Counted from the stretch's first letter, positions 8,279-18,381 are shown. The stretch is DNA of 64,000 nt from Geitlerinema sp. PCC 9228 (GCF_001870905.1 NZ_LNDC01000103.1:1-64000), one strand, 5' to 3'. Translations and numbers: made by a program. The notes: a model not told the origin generated them from the letters alone.

Positions 8279-10288
8279 TTATTCTGTTATGTCAGATTTT
8301 CTCACAAAGATTTGTACGGATTCTCGCTTGTTTTTTTGGACTTTTGACTGATACCAATCTTGCTTGTAACGCCTTCCGCCCCTGGTTTTTGTTGTTTCTA
8401 AAGGGGTATCGGTGCTTTGAGAAGCAAAATATACAATTGCGCAAGGTTGAAAATTTTGAAACGGAGACTTTTGTAATAAAGGAGATGATTGGTTTTGCAC
8501 GTTCACATGCCTGAAAATCTGAGAACTTTGGTTGCCATTAACTAACGCCCAAAAAGGATACTCAAACGATGTATTTTTAAAATCCAAACCAACCTGTTGA
8601 CAGGAAGAGGAGCGAACGATCGCGGCAGATTCCATATATAATTCTGTACGATCCGGTTGGGTACGAAAATATTGTTCGGCTCTGGATACTGCCAAAATAC
8701 TATTTTCTCCCCATAGGGGTCTGACAGAATTGTGAACGATCCAAGGAGAGGAAAAAACCAGTAACAAAATAGCGGCAATATCGACAATTCTACGATTCAA
8801 GGAATGCGATAAAACCACACCCACAAACCCAGCATAGAGGATAAATATCGGCAAATGGAGCCGACATCGCGGTAAAGACCAGGTCAAAAGTGCGCAAAAC
8901 AGTAAAAAACACCCAGTAACGACCAGTGCATAAGCAAACAGTAGGGGACGTTTTGGCAATCGAAAATTAATCGCCATCAATCCCAAGGCTAAAAATATTA
9001 TCAGTAAATGAACGGGATTGCCAGCGGCATCTTCGTTAAAAGAAATACTGGGAACGAAGAATTTAGGATATTTAGAACTCATTAAAGCAGGGTCGTTAAT
9101 ATCTACCCCCAAAACATTATGAAAAATCCGAATCACTTTTTCCGCTATACCTGTCATGGGGGTAATCCACCCATCGAGGCGCAGATACCGAATGAAATCC
9201 GCATGTAAAGCCAGTTGTTTGAGAACGTTAGAAATCAAAATTCTCGGACCAAAGGCATTTATCGTTTCTTCTCCAGGAACACCTAGAGGAGAACCAAAAA
9301 CCAAAACATTGCGAACATAATGTCCCAAATTTAACAGAATTGCGATCGCCGATACAGAAACAATGGGTTGCCAAACTTTCCATCGGTAGTGTTGAATTCC
9401 CCACACTGCCAACCAAAGACAAACAGGAAACGCATAAATATAGGCTGTTCCTTTGCTTAAAATAGCCAGCCCCAAACTAGTTCCCAATCTCACTATATTG
9501 AGAGTATGAACTCCCTGACGAAACGTGAGTAGTGCAAAATAAGCCAAACAGACCATCCAAAAAGCAACAACCAGGTCGTTATTTGTGCTTGACCCCTGCA
9601 AAATGCCCATGGGAATGGTGGCACAAAAAATCGCTGAGAGAATTTGCCCTTGCCGGTGGGCACCAAGTTCTTGAGCAATTAAAGAAACTCCTACAAGGGA
9701 GCCTAGCATAGCAAACCATTGGATCGAGGCAGCCAAGCGATCGCTTTGGGTTAATATCTGCAAATGCGCGATCGCAAACTCCGACCATGGATTTTGATAT
9801 AGTTGAAAGATATTCTGAGTAGGATAGTGAGCTATGCTATGATTCTGAATCCAGTGAACCACCCGAGGTAAATGATACTCCATGGAATCAGAATGGTTGG
9901 GCGCAGCAACAAACGCCACCATCCCAATGCCGAGAACGGTTAAAAAAATCCCCAAAATTTCCAGGTTGCCGGTAATCGAAAGCTGGCGAATGGAATAGGA
10001 AACTTTCTGGGGAAGCTGGAAAGGATTGTATTTTCCCTGGGAACGTCCTTGCAGGTAAATGGCAATTAAGAAAGCATCTACTAGGAACCATAAAAGTGCT
10101 ACCCCAGCAAACCCAAACAGGTGAAAAATACTGAGACTTTCCGTAATAATGGTTAAGAGAACTCCCCAAACCCAGCTAGCATCTAGCAAAGATTTCCGCC
10201 AACCCATCTGCACTTGTTTGATAACCAGAAAGATGAGCGCCAACGCCGCAATAGGAAGCAAACTAAATAAAAGAAATAACATGGCCAT
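8279..10288 (-). CDS. Multi-spanning glycosyltransferase of the GT39/ArnT-like superfamily
   Basis: A 669-residue integral membrane protein with about 11-12 hydrophobic helices and a soluble C-terminal domain after residue about 520. The motif NHSDSMEYHLPRVVHW follows the third or fourth helix and corresponds to the first luminal loop of GT-C enzymes, where an acidic residue acts on a polyprenyl-phosphate sugar donor. The general layout matches dolichyl/undecaprenyl-phosphate sugar transferases (RgtA/B/C/D-like). The start is the ATG at 10288; another ATG lies two codons on. It lies 137 bases downstream of the propeller gene on the same strand, so co-transcription is possible. The sugar and acceptor are unknown. 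Confidence 0.75.
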   Translation of the reverse strand: MAMLFLLFSLLPIAALALIFLVIKQVQMGWRKSLLDASWVWGVLLTIITESLSIFHLFGFAGVALLWFLVDAFLIAIYLQGRSQGKYNPFQLPQKVSYSIRQLSITGNLEILGIFLTVLGIGMVAFVAAPNHSDSMEYHLPRVVHWIQNHSIAHYPTQNIFQLYQNPWSEFAIAHLQILTQSDRLAASIQWFAMLGSLVGVSLIAQELGAHRQGQILSAIFCATIPMGILQGSSTNNDLVVAFWMVCLAYFALLTFRQGVHTLNIVRLGTSLGLAILSKGTAYIYAFPVCLWLAVWGIQHYRWKVWQPIVSVSAIAILLNLGHYVRNVLVFGSPLGVPGEETINAFGPRILISNVLKQLALHADFIRYLRLDGWITPMTGIAEKVIRIFHNVLGVDINDPALMSSKYPKFFVPSISFNEDAAGNPVHLLIIFLALGLMAINFRLPKRPLLFAYALVVTGCFLLFCALLTWSLPRCRLHLPIFILYAGFVGVVLSHSLNRRIVDIAAILLLVFSSPWIVHNSVRPLWGENSILAVSRAEQYFRTQPDRTELYMESAAIVRSSSCQQVGLDFKNTSFEYPFWALVNGNQSSQIFRHVNVQNQSSPLLQKSPFQNFQPCAIVYFASQSTDTPLETTKTRGGRRYKQDWYQSKVQKNKRESVQIFVRKSDITE

Positions 10289-10425
10289 CAAAAAGGTTAA
10301 AATCGATTGACTTCAAACAGAAGCAATAGGAAAAACGCCCTATCAATCCCCCTATAAAGAGAAACGGCATCGTGCATTTCGTAGTCGATCCATTTCGGTT
10401 TTGGTATCTATTGGATGCTCAAAAA

Positions 10426-12711
10426 TCAACCAAATATTTTTTGACGGCGCATCCAGCGGAAAATAAAGTAGGCAACTCCCATAGCTACCAACAAACCAAA
10501 GAGTTTCTTAATTTTGCCACTGTGAATATCTAGCAGCAGGCTGGTTTTCGCCACAAGACCGGGTTCGCCAATGGTTTCTAGGGTTTTTCTTTCGATAGGT
10601 AATACTTCCCAAGTTGCACCGCCATCGGTAGAGCGGTAAATGTCCGTGCGGGCAGACCCAAAACCAAAAATTGTATTATCTTCGGCGTAGTTAGGAGAAA
10701 ATTGCAAAGCTTTGCCAGCCGAAGGTACGTTGTCCAAACGCGCAAAAGCGAGCTTTCCCCGATAAACGTTGGTAAAGTTGCTGCCGCCATCGGTACTTTT
10801 GAACAAACCTTTTCCGCGTATACTGATTATGAGGGTTTGGTCTTGACTGTAATTGGGAGAAATCGCGATCGCTTCTACATAAGGATTGTCTCCATAAGCA
10901 GAACGAACCACTTTTGCCCAAGTCTTGCCACCATCGGTGGTGCGATAGAGACCAGTGCGCGTACCTACCCAGAGGGTAGCATCTTGGGGAAATCCAGGAG
11001 AAATGGCCAACTGCAAGCTAGCCGCTGTTTCGAGAGGCGTCCCTGCCGTTAACAGTTCCCATGTTGCCCCTGCATCCATACTTTTGTAAACCCCTTGTTT
11101 CCCTGAAGTAAAGAGCGTCTGGTCTTCAGCAAAGGTAGGAGAAACAACGGTAGAGGGAGAATCGTTGCCTGGTTGCGGTGGACCGGATTCGGCAATCATC
11201 TCAAAGGATTTCCCGCCGTTGGTAGAACGAAAAACCACGCCTTTTTGATTCATGCTGAAAACGGTGCGATCTTGCTCGAATGCGGGGGAATACGTAAGAC
11301 TAACCCCTCGTACCCCTGGTTCTAGCTGTTGGATGGACCAGCGATCGCCACCATTGCTCGATCGTAAAATTTTATTGTATAAAATCGAGAGCAGGATGTT
11401 TTCATCCCGGGCATAGGTAGAAGATAGTTCGATATCAAAAAAGCGACGGGGGTCTTGCTCGATACCATCTTGACGCTGGGCCAGGACCTTACGTGTAAAA
11501 AGGGGTAACCAAAGATTCTGGTTAATGGCTTGCCAGCGATCGCCCCCATCATGACTTATATAAGCCTCCCCCACATAGGTAGCTACGACAACGGTTTTAT
11601 CTTCTGCATAGGCGGGAGACACTGCCATATCGATAACCGTTCCCAACGATAGGGTTTCCAACTGCTGCCATTGCTGACCGCCGTTCGTACTGCGAAACAA
11701 TCCGGCAAAGGCACCCAGAAACACCGTTCCATCTTCGGAAAAAGTATTGGAAACTTCCAAATCTTCAAACTGCGGCACTTCCCATTCATCTGCCTGGGGT
11801 TCTGGTTCCAATCCTTCTGATAGATTGACCCAGGTTTGCTCGTCCGTTTGCCACTGCCAGTATCCTTGCTCCCAACTAGAGGCTAACAGAGTTCCATTTG
11901 CCAGCAACTGCACATCCTGCACTCGCCGATCCGACAGTCCTTCATTCATGGGAGAAAAGGATTGTCCGCCATCGGTGGTGCGATAGACGCCGGCTTCCCC
12001 GGTAGCGATGAAGAAGGTTTGGCTGTTGGCAAAGTCATTTGCGATCGCGATTTGATTGACCGAACCCACATCCGATGGGGAATTGACCTGATTCCAGCTT
12101 GTTCCGCGATCTTCAGAACGCCAGATTTGACCGTTTTCGTCTCCTAACAAGATGGGATTGGAACCGTCAGATGCGATCGCTATTGCCGTGGCTGGCAAGT
12201 CCTGGCGAACCAGTTCCCAACCTTCGCCACCATTTTCGCTTCTATAGAGTTTGCCGGTTTTGGTGTGAGCAAATACCAAATTGGCATCGGCAGGGGAGGA
12301 TACCACCCAGGTAATTTCGAGATCGTCGATTCCTGTATTCACCGAACCCCAGGTGTCTCCTGCGTCATCAGAGCGGTAAATCCCATCGCCAGGTGCTGCC
12401 GTGTAGAGAACGCGAGGATTGGCGGCGGAGTTGGTTAAGCTTTGCAAACCGTTGTGGTTGTCCAGACCGTTGGATAAGCGTTGCCAAGTTTCGCCGCCAT
12501 CTTGAGAGCGGAAAAGGCTACTGCGAACCAAAATATAAACGGTTTGGTCTTGGTTGTATGTGGGAGAAACCACGACCTGGGAAACCACATCATGGGGACG
12601 GTGAGCGTAGGCAGCTTCTCCTCCTGCCACCAAACTACCTAGAAGTACCGTCAGGGAAAAACTCAGTGTAAGTACCCATGAAAATATGTTTGCTATAGAC
12701 GGTCGCTGCAT
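10426..12711 (-). CDS. Membrane-anchored Ycf48/sortilin-like beta-propeller protein
   Basis: A 761-residue protein with a signal peptide (residues about 10-35, ending GGEAAYAH) and repeated blades of the type FRSTDGGxxW (YRSDDAGDTW, YRTTDGGQSF, FRSTNGGQQW, YISHDGGDRW, YKSMDAGATW, YRTTDGGKTW, FKSTDGGSNF, YRSTDGGATW). These are BNR/Ycf48/VPS10 repeats, and more than one propeller is likely. A C-terminal helix (LFGLLVAMGVAYFIFRW) followed by RRQKIFG would anchor it in a membrane with a basic cytoplasmic tail. Classical Ycf48 (PSII assembly) is about 340 residues and has no tail anchor, so this is a distinct, larger relative. Ligand or partner unknown. Confidence 0.75.
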   Translation of the reverse strand: MQRPSIANIFSWVLTLSFSLTVLLGSLVAGGEAAYAHRPHDVVSQVVVSPTYNQDQTVYILVRSSLFRSQDGGETWQRLSNGLDNHNGLQSLTNSAANPRVLYTAAPGDGIYRSDDAGDTWGSVNTGIDDLEITWVVSSPADANLVFAHTKTGKLYRSENGGEGWELVRQDLPATAIAIASDGSNPILLGDENGQIWRSEDRGTSWNQVNSPSDVGSVNQIAIANDFANSQTFFIATGEAGVYRTTDGGQSFSPMNEGLSDRRVQDVQLLANGTLLASSWEQGYWQWQTDEQTWVNLSEGLEPEPQADEWEVPQFEDLEVSNTFSEDGTVFLGAFAGLFRSTNGGQQWQQLETLSLGTVIDMAVSPAYAEDKTVVVATYVGEAYISHDGGDRWQAINQNLWLPLFTRKVLAQRQDGIEQDPRRFFDIELSSTYARDENILLSILYNKILRSSNGGDRWSIQQLEPGVRGVSLTYSPAFEQDRTVFSMNQKGVVFRSTNGGKSFEMIAESGPPQPGNDSPSTVVSPTFAEDQTLFTSGKQGVYKSMDAGATWELLTAGTPLETAASLQLAISPGFPQDATLWVGTRTGLYRTTDGGKTWAKVVRSAYGDNPYVEAIAISPNYSQDQTLIISIRGKGLFKSTDGGSNFTNVYRGKLAFARLDNVPSAGKALQFSPNYAEDNTIFGFGSARTDIYRSTDGGATWEVLPIERKTLETIGEPGLVAKTSLLLDIHSGKIKKLFGLLVAMGVAYFIFRWMRRQKIFG

Positions 12712-13243
12712 AAAACTAATGTAAATATATTTTGCTATAAAATGTTACGCCTCAATATCAACACAGCCAGATTGAACTGTCAAGATAATGAGTATTTTGG
12801 TGCTTGAAGATTTTTAACAGCGATCGCTTTTAAGCAAATACGTAGGTATTTGCCCGCAGAACTGGCAGCCGCAAACACAGAAAAAGGGGTCTTGCCGGGG
12901 CAGCTACAAGTGTACTGTCCCTAGGTTTTCCTGGTTTCGATCGCAGAAATTTTCGATCCATTTCTAAAAAACAATGATTTTCCAAAATTTTTTCATTGCC
13001 CTAGCAGGGTGGCAACACGCGAGTACCCATACAAAAATACGCCGATTATCTATTGCAAACTTTAAAAAATGGTATTCCGGTGCACGCTCTCGGAGACAAT
13101 GGAACGTCGATCTGGATATATCCAATAAAACAAAAATCCCACAAATAGAATTCGTGGGATTTTCAACTTTTGCAATTCGCTAGCAAGCACTCATAGTTAT
13201 CCGCACTGCCAAAACCCAATTGTGAAGGTTGGTATCTGAAACT
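12712..13243. other. Intergenic gap, 532 bp, with one terminator
   Basis: The gap lies between the propeller gene (start at 12711) and the end of the PATAN regulator gene. It is AT-rich with no open frame showing codon bias. The only clear element is the hairpin at 13133-13163. The part near 12712-12830 should hold the propeller gene's promoter, but no convincing -35/-10 pair was picked out. Confidence 0.6.
13133..13163 (-). terminator. Intrinsic terminator of the PATAN regulator gene
   Basis: A 10-bp stem (AAAATCCCAC with its complement GTGGGATTTT) closes an 11-base loop. On the minus strand the stem ends in TTTT followed by TGTTTTATT. It lies about 80 bases beyond the stop of the minus-strand response-regulator gene. 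Confidence 0.75.
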
Positions 13244-14449
13244 CTAGCTACTTGCCTGGCTGGCTTTCAAATTTTCTTTCATAGAAGCAAAGACCTTCTC
13301 AAATTCTACCGGCTTGCTCATAAAATCATTGGCACCTACCATTCGAGCGCGAACCCGGTCAACCATGCCATCTCTGCCAGTCAGAATCACCACCGGAATA
13401 TCTTTGAGAGCCTCTACCCGTCGAATTTGCGAACAAACTTCGTATCCGTTGGCAACTGGCATCACCAAATCCAAAAAAATCAAGTCGGGTTTGCTTTCCA
13501 ACAGAGTCGGCAAAGCCTGCACGGAGTCTTGAATTCCCACAAACCGACAGCCGGCTTTGGTCACGATTTGCTCCATCTGTTTGAGAACTTCCGGAGTATC
13601 ATCGATACAAGCGATCGACGGTTTGGGTTTGGCTGTTTTTTTGGCTTTGGGTTTGACTGGTGTGGTAGCACTGGGTAAATCGGCTACCTCCTTCAGTTTA
13701 ATAATCCCTTTTTGAATCAAAGGCAGCAGAGATTTCCCCAAACGCCACAACTCTTTTTGAGTAGCTGCCGCCAAATCCCGCAAGGAACGCTGACCATCAA
13801 TGACTTTAACCAATACCTGATAGGTAGTGGGGGCTGTAGCTTGTTGTAGTTTATCCTTATGGAGAATAACGGGGGCACAATCGGGGGAAATTTGACTCAA
13901 TCCCGCAGCATGCCAAGCTTGTTGCGTTTCTTCGCTATGGGGCAATACTTGCCGCGGTAGCACCAACCCTGACATCAGGGTGGCTACTTTATCCAATCCC
14001 CCTTCTGGGGAAGCGTTGTAGATAACCGCTTGGGAAGCTTCTTGATATAAGATGTCAAAAAGCACCTCTTGACAATTGCGGGCTACTAATGATTTAATTT
14101 GTTCTTGACTGATTTTTCCTTGGCGGGAAGCGGCGCGCAAAATTTGATAGCAGGGTAGCTCGGAGCTTTCCGCTTCTAATTGAGCAAAATCGGACAAAGC
14201 TACCTGGGGGCAAGTCTGCTGCCAAATTCTACGGAAACGGCGATTGGGATGTTTGCCACCAACTGCCCAAACCAAGCGACCCAGGCAAAAGAGAAGGGTC
14301 CAGCTTTCCTGGTTGGAAACGACATCTAATTTCCCGGTAAATCCTTCGCTGGCGCGTTTTTCCAGCTGCCAAGGAAGTTTTTGGGTAGCTTGTTCGTGGG
14401 GATTCATGGTTTGTGGCATTTGGTTGCTTGCGAAGTCGGTAGTGTGCAT
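13244..14449 (-). CDS. PATAN-domain response regulator (PatA/PixG-like)
   Basis: A 401-residue protein. Residues about 30-260 resemble the PATAN (PatA N-terminal) region, starting KRASEGFTGKLDVVSNQESWTLLFCLGRLVWAVGGKHPNRR, an element found mainly in cyanobacterial response regulators that steer motility or development. Residues about 275-395 form a CheY-like receiver: the acidic pair is in ACIDDTPEV, the phosphoacceptor Asp in PDLIFLDLVMP, the Thr in VVILTGRDG and the Lys in FMSKPVEF. It is the sort of regulator that takes phosphate from a CheA-type kinase in pilus motility, but no che or pil gene is in the window. The adjacent EAL gene on the same strand starts 1.2 kb upstream and has its own leader. 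Confidence 0.85.
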   Translation of the reverse strand: MHTTDFASNQMPQTMNPHEQATQKLPWQLEKRASEGFTGKLDVVSNQESWTLLFCLGRLVWAVGGKHPNRRFRRIWQQTCPQVALSDFAQLEAESSELPCYQILRAASRQGKISQEQIKSLVARNCQEVLFDILYQEASQAVIYNASPEGGLDKVATLMSGLVLPRQVLPHSEETQQAWHAAGLSQISPDCAPVILHKDKLQQATAPTTYQVLVKVIDGQRSLRDLAAATQKELWRLGKSLLPLIQKGIIKLKEVADLPSATTPVKPKAKKTAKPKPSIACIDDTPEVLKQMEQIVTKAGCRFVGIQDSVQALPTLLESKPDLIFLDLVMPVANGYEVCSQIRRVEALKDIPVVILTGRDGMVDRVRARMVGANDFMSKPVEFEKVFASMKENLKASQASS

Positions 14450-14791
14450 GGCTTCAATCGGCTCGAAAGGCAGTGGACAAAAATGAGAGAAAGGAAAAAA
14501 TTTGATAGCTGGGGGGTCTAAACTTAAGGCTTCCCTATTGTTGTGTGTTGCGCTGGCAACAAAAGGATCCCCTGGTGGGAAAAATCAATGTCCTAAGATT
14601 TTGCGGAACGGTTGTCTACCCTTTACGATCGTACGCAATATTGGGTCGATTTGTCTGTGCGCTGCGTCACTCGAAGGTCTCAATACTCCCAGATATGTTA
14701 CCACAAGTTGGGCGTTTGATGATAAGAGTCAATTTTGAGCAATGGTTCTTTGATAGAATGGGAGCGAATTGAAGGCGGGATGGCCGTTTTG
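14450..14791. other. Intergenic gap, 342 bp
   Basis: No gene, RNA or strong hairpin was recognised here. Two short plus-strand frames exist but lack ribosome-binding sites and family resemblance. It presumably contains the promoter of the PATAN regulator gene and the 3' end of the EAL transcript. Confidence 0.5.
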
Positions 14792-15676
14792 TCAAGCTAC
14801 AAAGGGGGCCGCTTGGTATCTAAATGGTGTTGCTAATTGGCTCTTTAGCAGCATTGCTTCTAGGGAAAAATACGCTACGGGGGGAGAAAACCAGTATCCC
14901 TGCCAAGATTCGCATTCGTGCTGGCAAATAAATTTTTCTTGTTCGCTTGTTTCTACCCCTTCCGCCACCACCTCTAAGTTTAAGTCATGTGCCAGTTGGA
15001 TGATGGCTGCCACAATGGTGGCTGTTTTGGAACGTTCCCGGAGCTGATTGAGAAAGCCACGGTCAATTTTTAGGCGATCGAAGGGGAACTTTTGCAAGTA
15101 CAGTAAGGAAGAATAACCAGTGCCAAAGTCGTCCAAGCAAAGCTGTACGCCTGCCCGTTTGAGCTTTTTCATGGCAGCGATCGCGGCACTCATATTTTTA
15201 ATTACAGCGCTTTCTGTTAGTTCTATTTCCAGCTTGTGCGCAGGTAAGTCAGTTTCGGATAAAATTTGCAGCACCTTATCGCTAATTCCTTTATCGGTAA
15301 AATGAACGCCAGAAAGATTAACGGCAACCGAAATATCATATCCTTGTTTTTGCCAGGATGCTGCTTGCTCGCAAGCTGCACGCAGAACCCACTCATCGAT
15401 ATGTACGATCGAACCATTTGCTTCTGCAAAGGGAATAAATACGCCTGGGGAAATCAAGCCTATTTCTGGATGTTCCCAACGCACCAAGGCTTCTACGCGC
15501 TTAATTTGGTTGCTGTTGGTTTCGATTTGCGGTTGGTAGTGGAGTTGTAGTTCGTTATGGACGATCGCTTGGCGCAAATCGTTTTCCAATTCAATCGAAC
15601 TAAGCTTATCGATGGAACTGGAAGAGGTGCGGCGGTCGAAATCGCTTTCCCTGCGATCGGTGCTGTTAGACATCAT
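14792..15676 (-). CDS. EAL-domain cyclic-di-GMP phosphodiesterase
   Basis: A 294-residue protein from the ATG at 15676, chosen because AGGAG precedes it by eight bases; the frame runs on to 15712. After about 35 charged residues the EAL domain starts (ENDLRQAIVHNELQLHYQPQIE). Catalytic and metal motifs are present: VEALVRWEHP (the EAL signature), VNLSGVHF, IELTESAV, LDDFGTGYSSL, KIDRGFL and VVAEGVET. This is a complete set, so hydrolysis of c-di-GMP to pGpG is expected. There is no sensory domain, so regulation must come from expression or partners. The neighbouring PATAN regulator may share a motility role, which is inference. Confidence 0.88.
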   Translation of the reverse strand: MMSNSTDRRESDFDRRTSSSSIDKLSSIELENDLRQAIVHNELQLHYQPQIETNSNQIKRVEALVRWEHPEIGLISPGVFIPFAEANGSIVHIDEWVLRAACEQAASWQKQGYDISVAVNLSGVHFTDKGISDKVLQILSETDLPAHKLEIELTESAVIKNMSAAIAAMKKLKRAGVQLCLDDFGTGYSSLLYLQKFPFDRLKIDRGFLNQLRERSKTATIVAAIIQLAHDLNLEVVAEGVETSEQEKFICQHECESWQGYWFSPPVAYFSLEAMLLKSQLATPFRYQAAPFVA

Positions 15677-16526
15677 CTGACGGACTCCTGAAAACCTACT
15701 GGCGTATTTCATGCTATTGACTTACGGTTTTTGCCAAGTCCAATTTATCAGTTGAATTAGAAAAAAGGCAGCGATCGTAATCACTTTGATAGACGATTTG
15801 GAAACGAAACATAACTTACAAACTCCTCAAAGCGGCTAATACGCTTTTTCCGATCGCTGTCATATCTGGCAGTAGCGATCGCATTCCCCAAAAATGACGC
15901 TTGGTGCTATCCACCCCTAACAAGCATGCTCCCAAGTGCCAATTCCCCCGATAGATATAGATATAGATGTAGAGGAACGAACTGCGATTCTCATACCAGA
16001 CTTTCTTAATTTTTGCATAAGTTTTGGTACCGGCAATTTCCAACCAACTGGAAGAACGAGCAAAAACTCAGCTGCACCACCAGAACCGTTCGGGAAAATG
16101 CAAGCTCTACAGGAAGCAGGAATACCTATTGGATCTGGCAAATGAAAATCCTGCAATACAGGATGCGTTCGAGAAGCTCGAACGGGAAACCTCGACGGCT
16201 TCTTAACCTATCTTAACAATTCGATCGGTTCTTGACAAGTACCTAGCAACATCATTTCCTAACTGTTCCTCGCCTCCATACTTTGAACGTAGCAAGTTTT
16301 TTGAAAAAATGCTATTGGTATATTTCCGGGTCAATCAATGACTAGGTATTTTTTTCATTAGAACCACAGAGACATTGTTTGTGAAATGCTCGCTTCCATA
16401 TAGCAGGCAATCAACCATACAAATCCTAACCAAATCCGATGTGTCTAGACCACAAAAACTTCGTAGGAACAATTTGCGACTCACTGTTTAAAGACCCTAC
16501 CGGTTCCATTTGTAGTGGATTTGGCA
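15677..16526. other. Intergenic gap, 850 bp, with a possible decayed gene
   Basis: The minus-strand frame ending at 15816 encodes a segment that looks like real protein (GNWHLGACLLGVDST, HFWGMRSLLPDMTAIG), interrupted upstream by a TATATC microsatellite (about 15950-15971) that encodes a run of Ile-Tyr. A second minus frame upstream (GGAAEFLLVLPVGW) could be its earlier part after a frameshift. On the plus strand, 16021-16206 encodes DLANENPAIQDAFEKLE but lacks an ATG. None can be assigned to a family. The remainder, 16207-16526, shows nothing. Confidence 0.35.
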
Positions 16527-17453
16527 TCAATCGTGGCGAGTACCATCTGGCATAATCGCACCTTGCAACCGCGCTCCTTCCCAAGACGTACTCCATAAAT
16601 TCGCCTTATGGAGATTGGCTCCCTCCAAAAAAGCACCATCCAGATTGGCTTCCCGCAAATTGGCCATACTCAAATCCGCATGCTGCAAATTGGCTCGTTC
16701 AAAATTTGCCTTGCTGAGCGCTGCTTCGCGTAAATCGGCTTCCCGAATATCGGCTTGGGAGAGATTGGCCGTATAAAAATTAGCACCAATCAGATTGGCA
16801 CCAATCAACTTAGCTTCCCGCAAATCGGCTCCCATGACGTTGGCCATGCACAAATTGGCCAAACTCAAATTGGCTTGGGTCAGCTTGGAAGCCGTCAGGG
16901 TAGCGCCAACCAAATTGGTCAGGGAAAAAATCGCACAGCTGAGGTTACCATTGCGCAAATCCGCGCCTTTGAGATTGGCCATGCTAAAGTCCACCTCCCG
17001 CAAATCCGTACGAATTAACTCAGCATCCACCAGGATGGCTTCCCGCAAATTGGCCGTATACAAAATTGCTTCGGTTAAATCGGCGCGGGAGAGGTTGGCG
17101 TGGCTGAGGTTGGCAAGGGAGAGATCGACCGCTTCCAGGCTGGCTTCGCTTAAATCGGCCCCCTTGAGGATAGCTTCTCGGAGGTTGGCGCGACGTAGGT
17201 CGGTGGTATACAGCAGTGCCTCGGTGAGGTCGGCTCCCATTAAATTGGCTGCTTCCAAACTAGCCAAACACAGATCTGCCTGGCGCAAATCCACCTGAGA
17301 AAGGTTGCTTTGACTCAAGTTGCATTCGCGCAGATTCCGCCTGCGTAGGGATGCACCGCTCAGGTCTGGACGGTTTTGGGGATGGTCTTCCCGCCATCGA
17401 TTCCAGGCTTTGAGCTCACGCTGCAGCAGCGTAAGATGTTTCTGGTTGGCCAT
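16527..17453 (-). CDS. Pentapeptide-repeat protein
   Basis: A 308-residue protein. Residues 1-35 (MANQKHLTLLQRELKAWNRW) form an amphipathic helix that caps many cyanobacterial members. From about residue 40 to the end nearly every fifth residue is Leu or Phe in the pattern A(D/N)Lxx, giving about 50 tandem pentapeptides that fold as a right-handed quadrilateral beta-helix. The function is not predictable from the repeat; roles range from DNA-gyrase mimicry to scaffolding. There is no signal peptide or membrane helix, so it should be cytoplasmic. The gene has internally repetitive DNA, which is expected. A second, unrelated pentapeptide protein is at 59507-60490. Confidence 0.92.
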   Translation of the reverse strand: MANQKHLTLLQRELKAWNRWREDHPQNRPDLSGASLRRRNLRECNLSQSNLSQVDLRQADLCLASLEAANLMGADLTEALLYTTDLRRANLREAILKGADLSEASLEAVDLSLANLSHANLSRADLTEAILYTANLREAILVDAELIRTDLREVDFSMANLKGADLRNGNLSCAIFSLTNLVGATLTASKLTQANLSLANLCMANVMGADLREAKLIGANLIGANFYTANLSQADIREADLREAALSKANFERANLQHADLSMANLREANLDGAFLEGANLHKANLWSTSWEGARLQGAIMPDGTRHD

Positions 17454-17700
17454 GGAGTTTGTATGTATCCATTATACAAGCAGGCTCGGCATCAAAAAAT
17501 CCAAAAATTTCAGAACCAATTGCATTTGCAGCCAGATTGGGTAGTGTCTTGATTGCAGGCAATGGGAGAAATTCCCGGATTTGGCTACGTTGGTTGGGTA
17601 GCATGCCACTTTTCTCAAGGCACTCGTAACGAGCATACCAGTTGTTCGAGATGCTAAACATAGATACGTTGAGGATACCCAAGGAGACCATGGTGGCAAA

Positions 17701-18381
17701 ATGACCAAAAGACCTTATACCACAGTGGTGCTTGCTATGAGTGCCGATGGCAAAATTGCTGACTACCAGCGATCGCATCCCGGTTTCGGTTCGGCTGCCG
17801 ATTTGCAACATTTAGAAACCCAGGTAGCGGCGGCGGATGGGGTGTTGATGGGTGCGAGTACCCTACGCGCCGGCGGTACGGCCATGCGAGTGATGGATGC
17901 CAATTTAATCCAACAGCGACAAGCCAACGGCCAACCCGAACAACCGGTACAAATTTTGGCTTCGGCGTCGGCTGCCATTGATGCGGCGCTGCCATTTTTT
18001 CGCCAACCCATTCCCCGTTGGTTGCTAACCACAGCGGAGGGCGCTACCTTATGGGAAGGTCGCAGCGAATTTGAGCGGATTTTGATTGGTAGTACGGACG
18101 ATCGCCAGGGGAATTGGCACCAGTCTCTGCGTACGATAGCGGATGCTGGCATCCAACACCTTGCGGTTTTGGGAGGGGGAGAACTGGTGGCGTCGCTGTT
18201 TGCTATCGATGGGATTGACGAACTCTGGTTGACGGTCTGTCCGGTGATTTTGGGGGGTACGCGCGCGCCAACGCCGGTGGATGGTATGGGATTTGCTGCG
18301 GATGTGGCACCGCGCCTGCAGTTGTTGGAAGCCAAACCCTACCAGCAAGAGGTATTTTTACACTATCGGGTGGTGCGTTAA
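17701..18381 (+). CDS. RibD C-terminal-type (dihydrofolate-reductase fold) reductase
   Basis: A 226-residue protein matching the stand-alone RibD reductase domain (COG1985). Motifs: VVLAMSADGKIA (residues about 8-19, NADPH and substrate loop), GVLMGASTLRAGG, and LAVLGGGELVASLF near residue 155, the second nucleotide-binding turn, then LTVCPVILGG. The N-terminal deaminase domain of bifunctional RibD is absent, so it may reduce the deaminated pyrimidine in riboflavin synthesis, or a different pterin/pyrimidine. No other rib gene is adjacent. The next gene, on the same strand, starts 80 bases later. Confidence 0.85.
   Translation: MTKRPYTTVVLAMSADGKIADYQRSHPGFGSAADLQHLETQVAAADGVLMGASTLRAGGTAMRVMDANLIQQRQANGQPEQPVQILASASAAIDAALPFFRQPIPRWLLTTAEGATLWEGRSEFERILIGSTDDRQGNWHQSLRTIADAGIQHLAVLGGGELVASLFAIDGIDELWLTVCPVILGGTRAPTPVDGMGFAADVAPRLQLLEAKPYQQEVFLHYRVVR

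Noticed and set aside
16527-17453. Pentapeptide tandem repeats considered as a CRISPR or DNA repeat array
   Set aside because: The repeats are in-frame coding units of 15 bases with no spacers.
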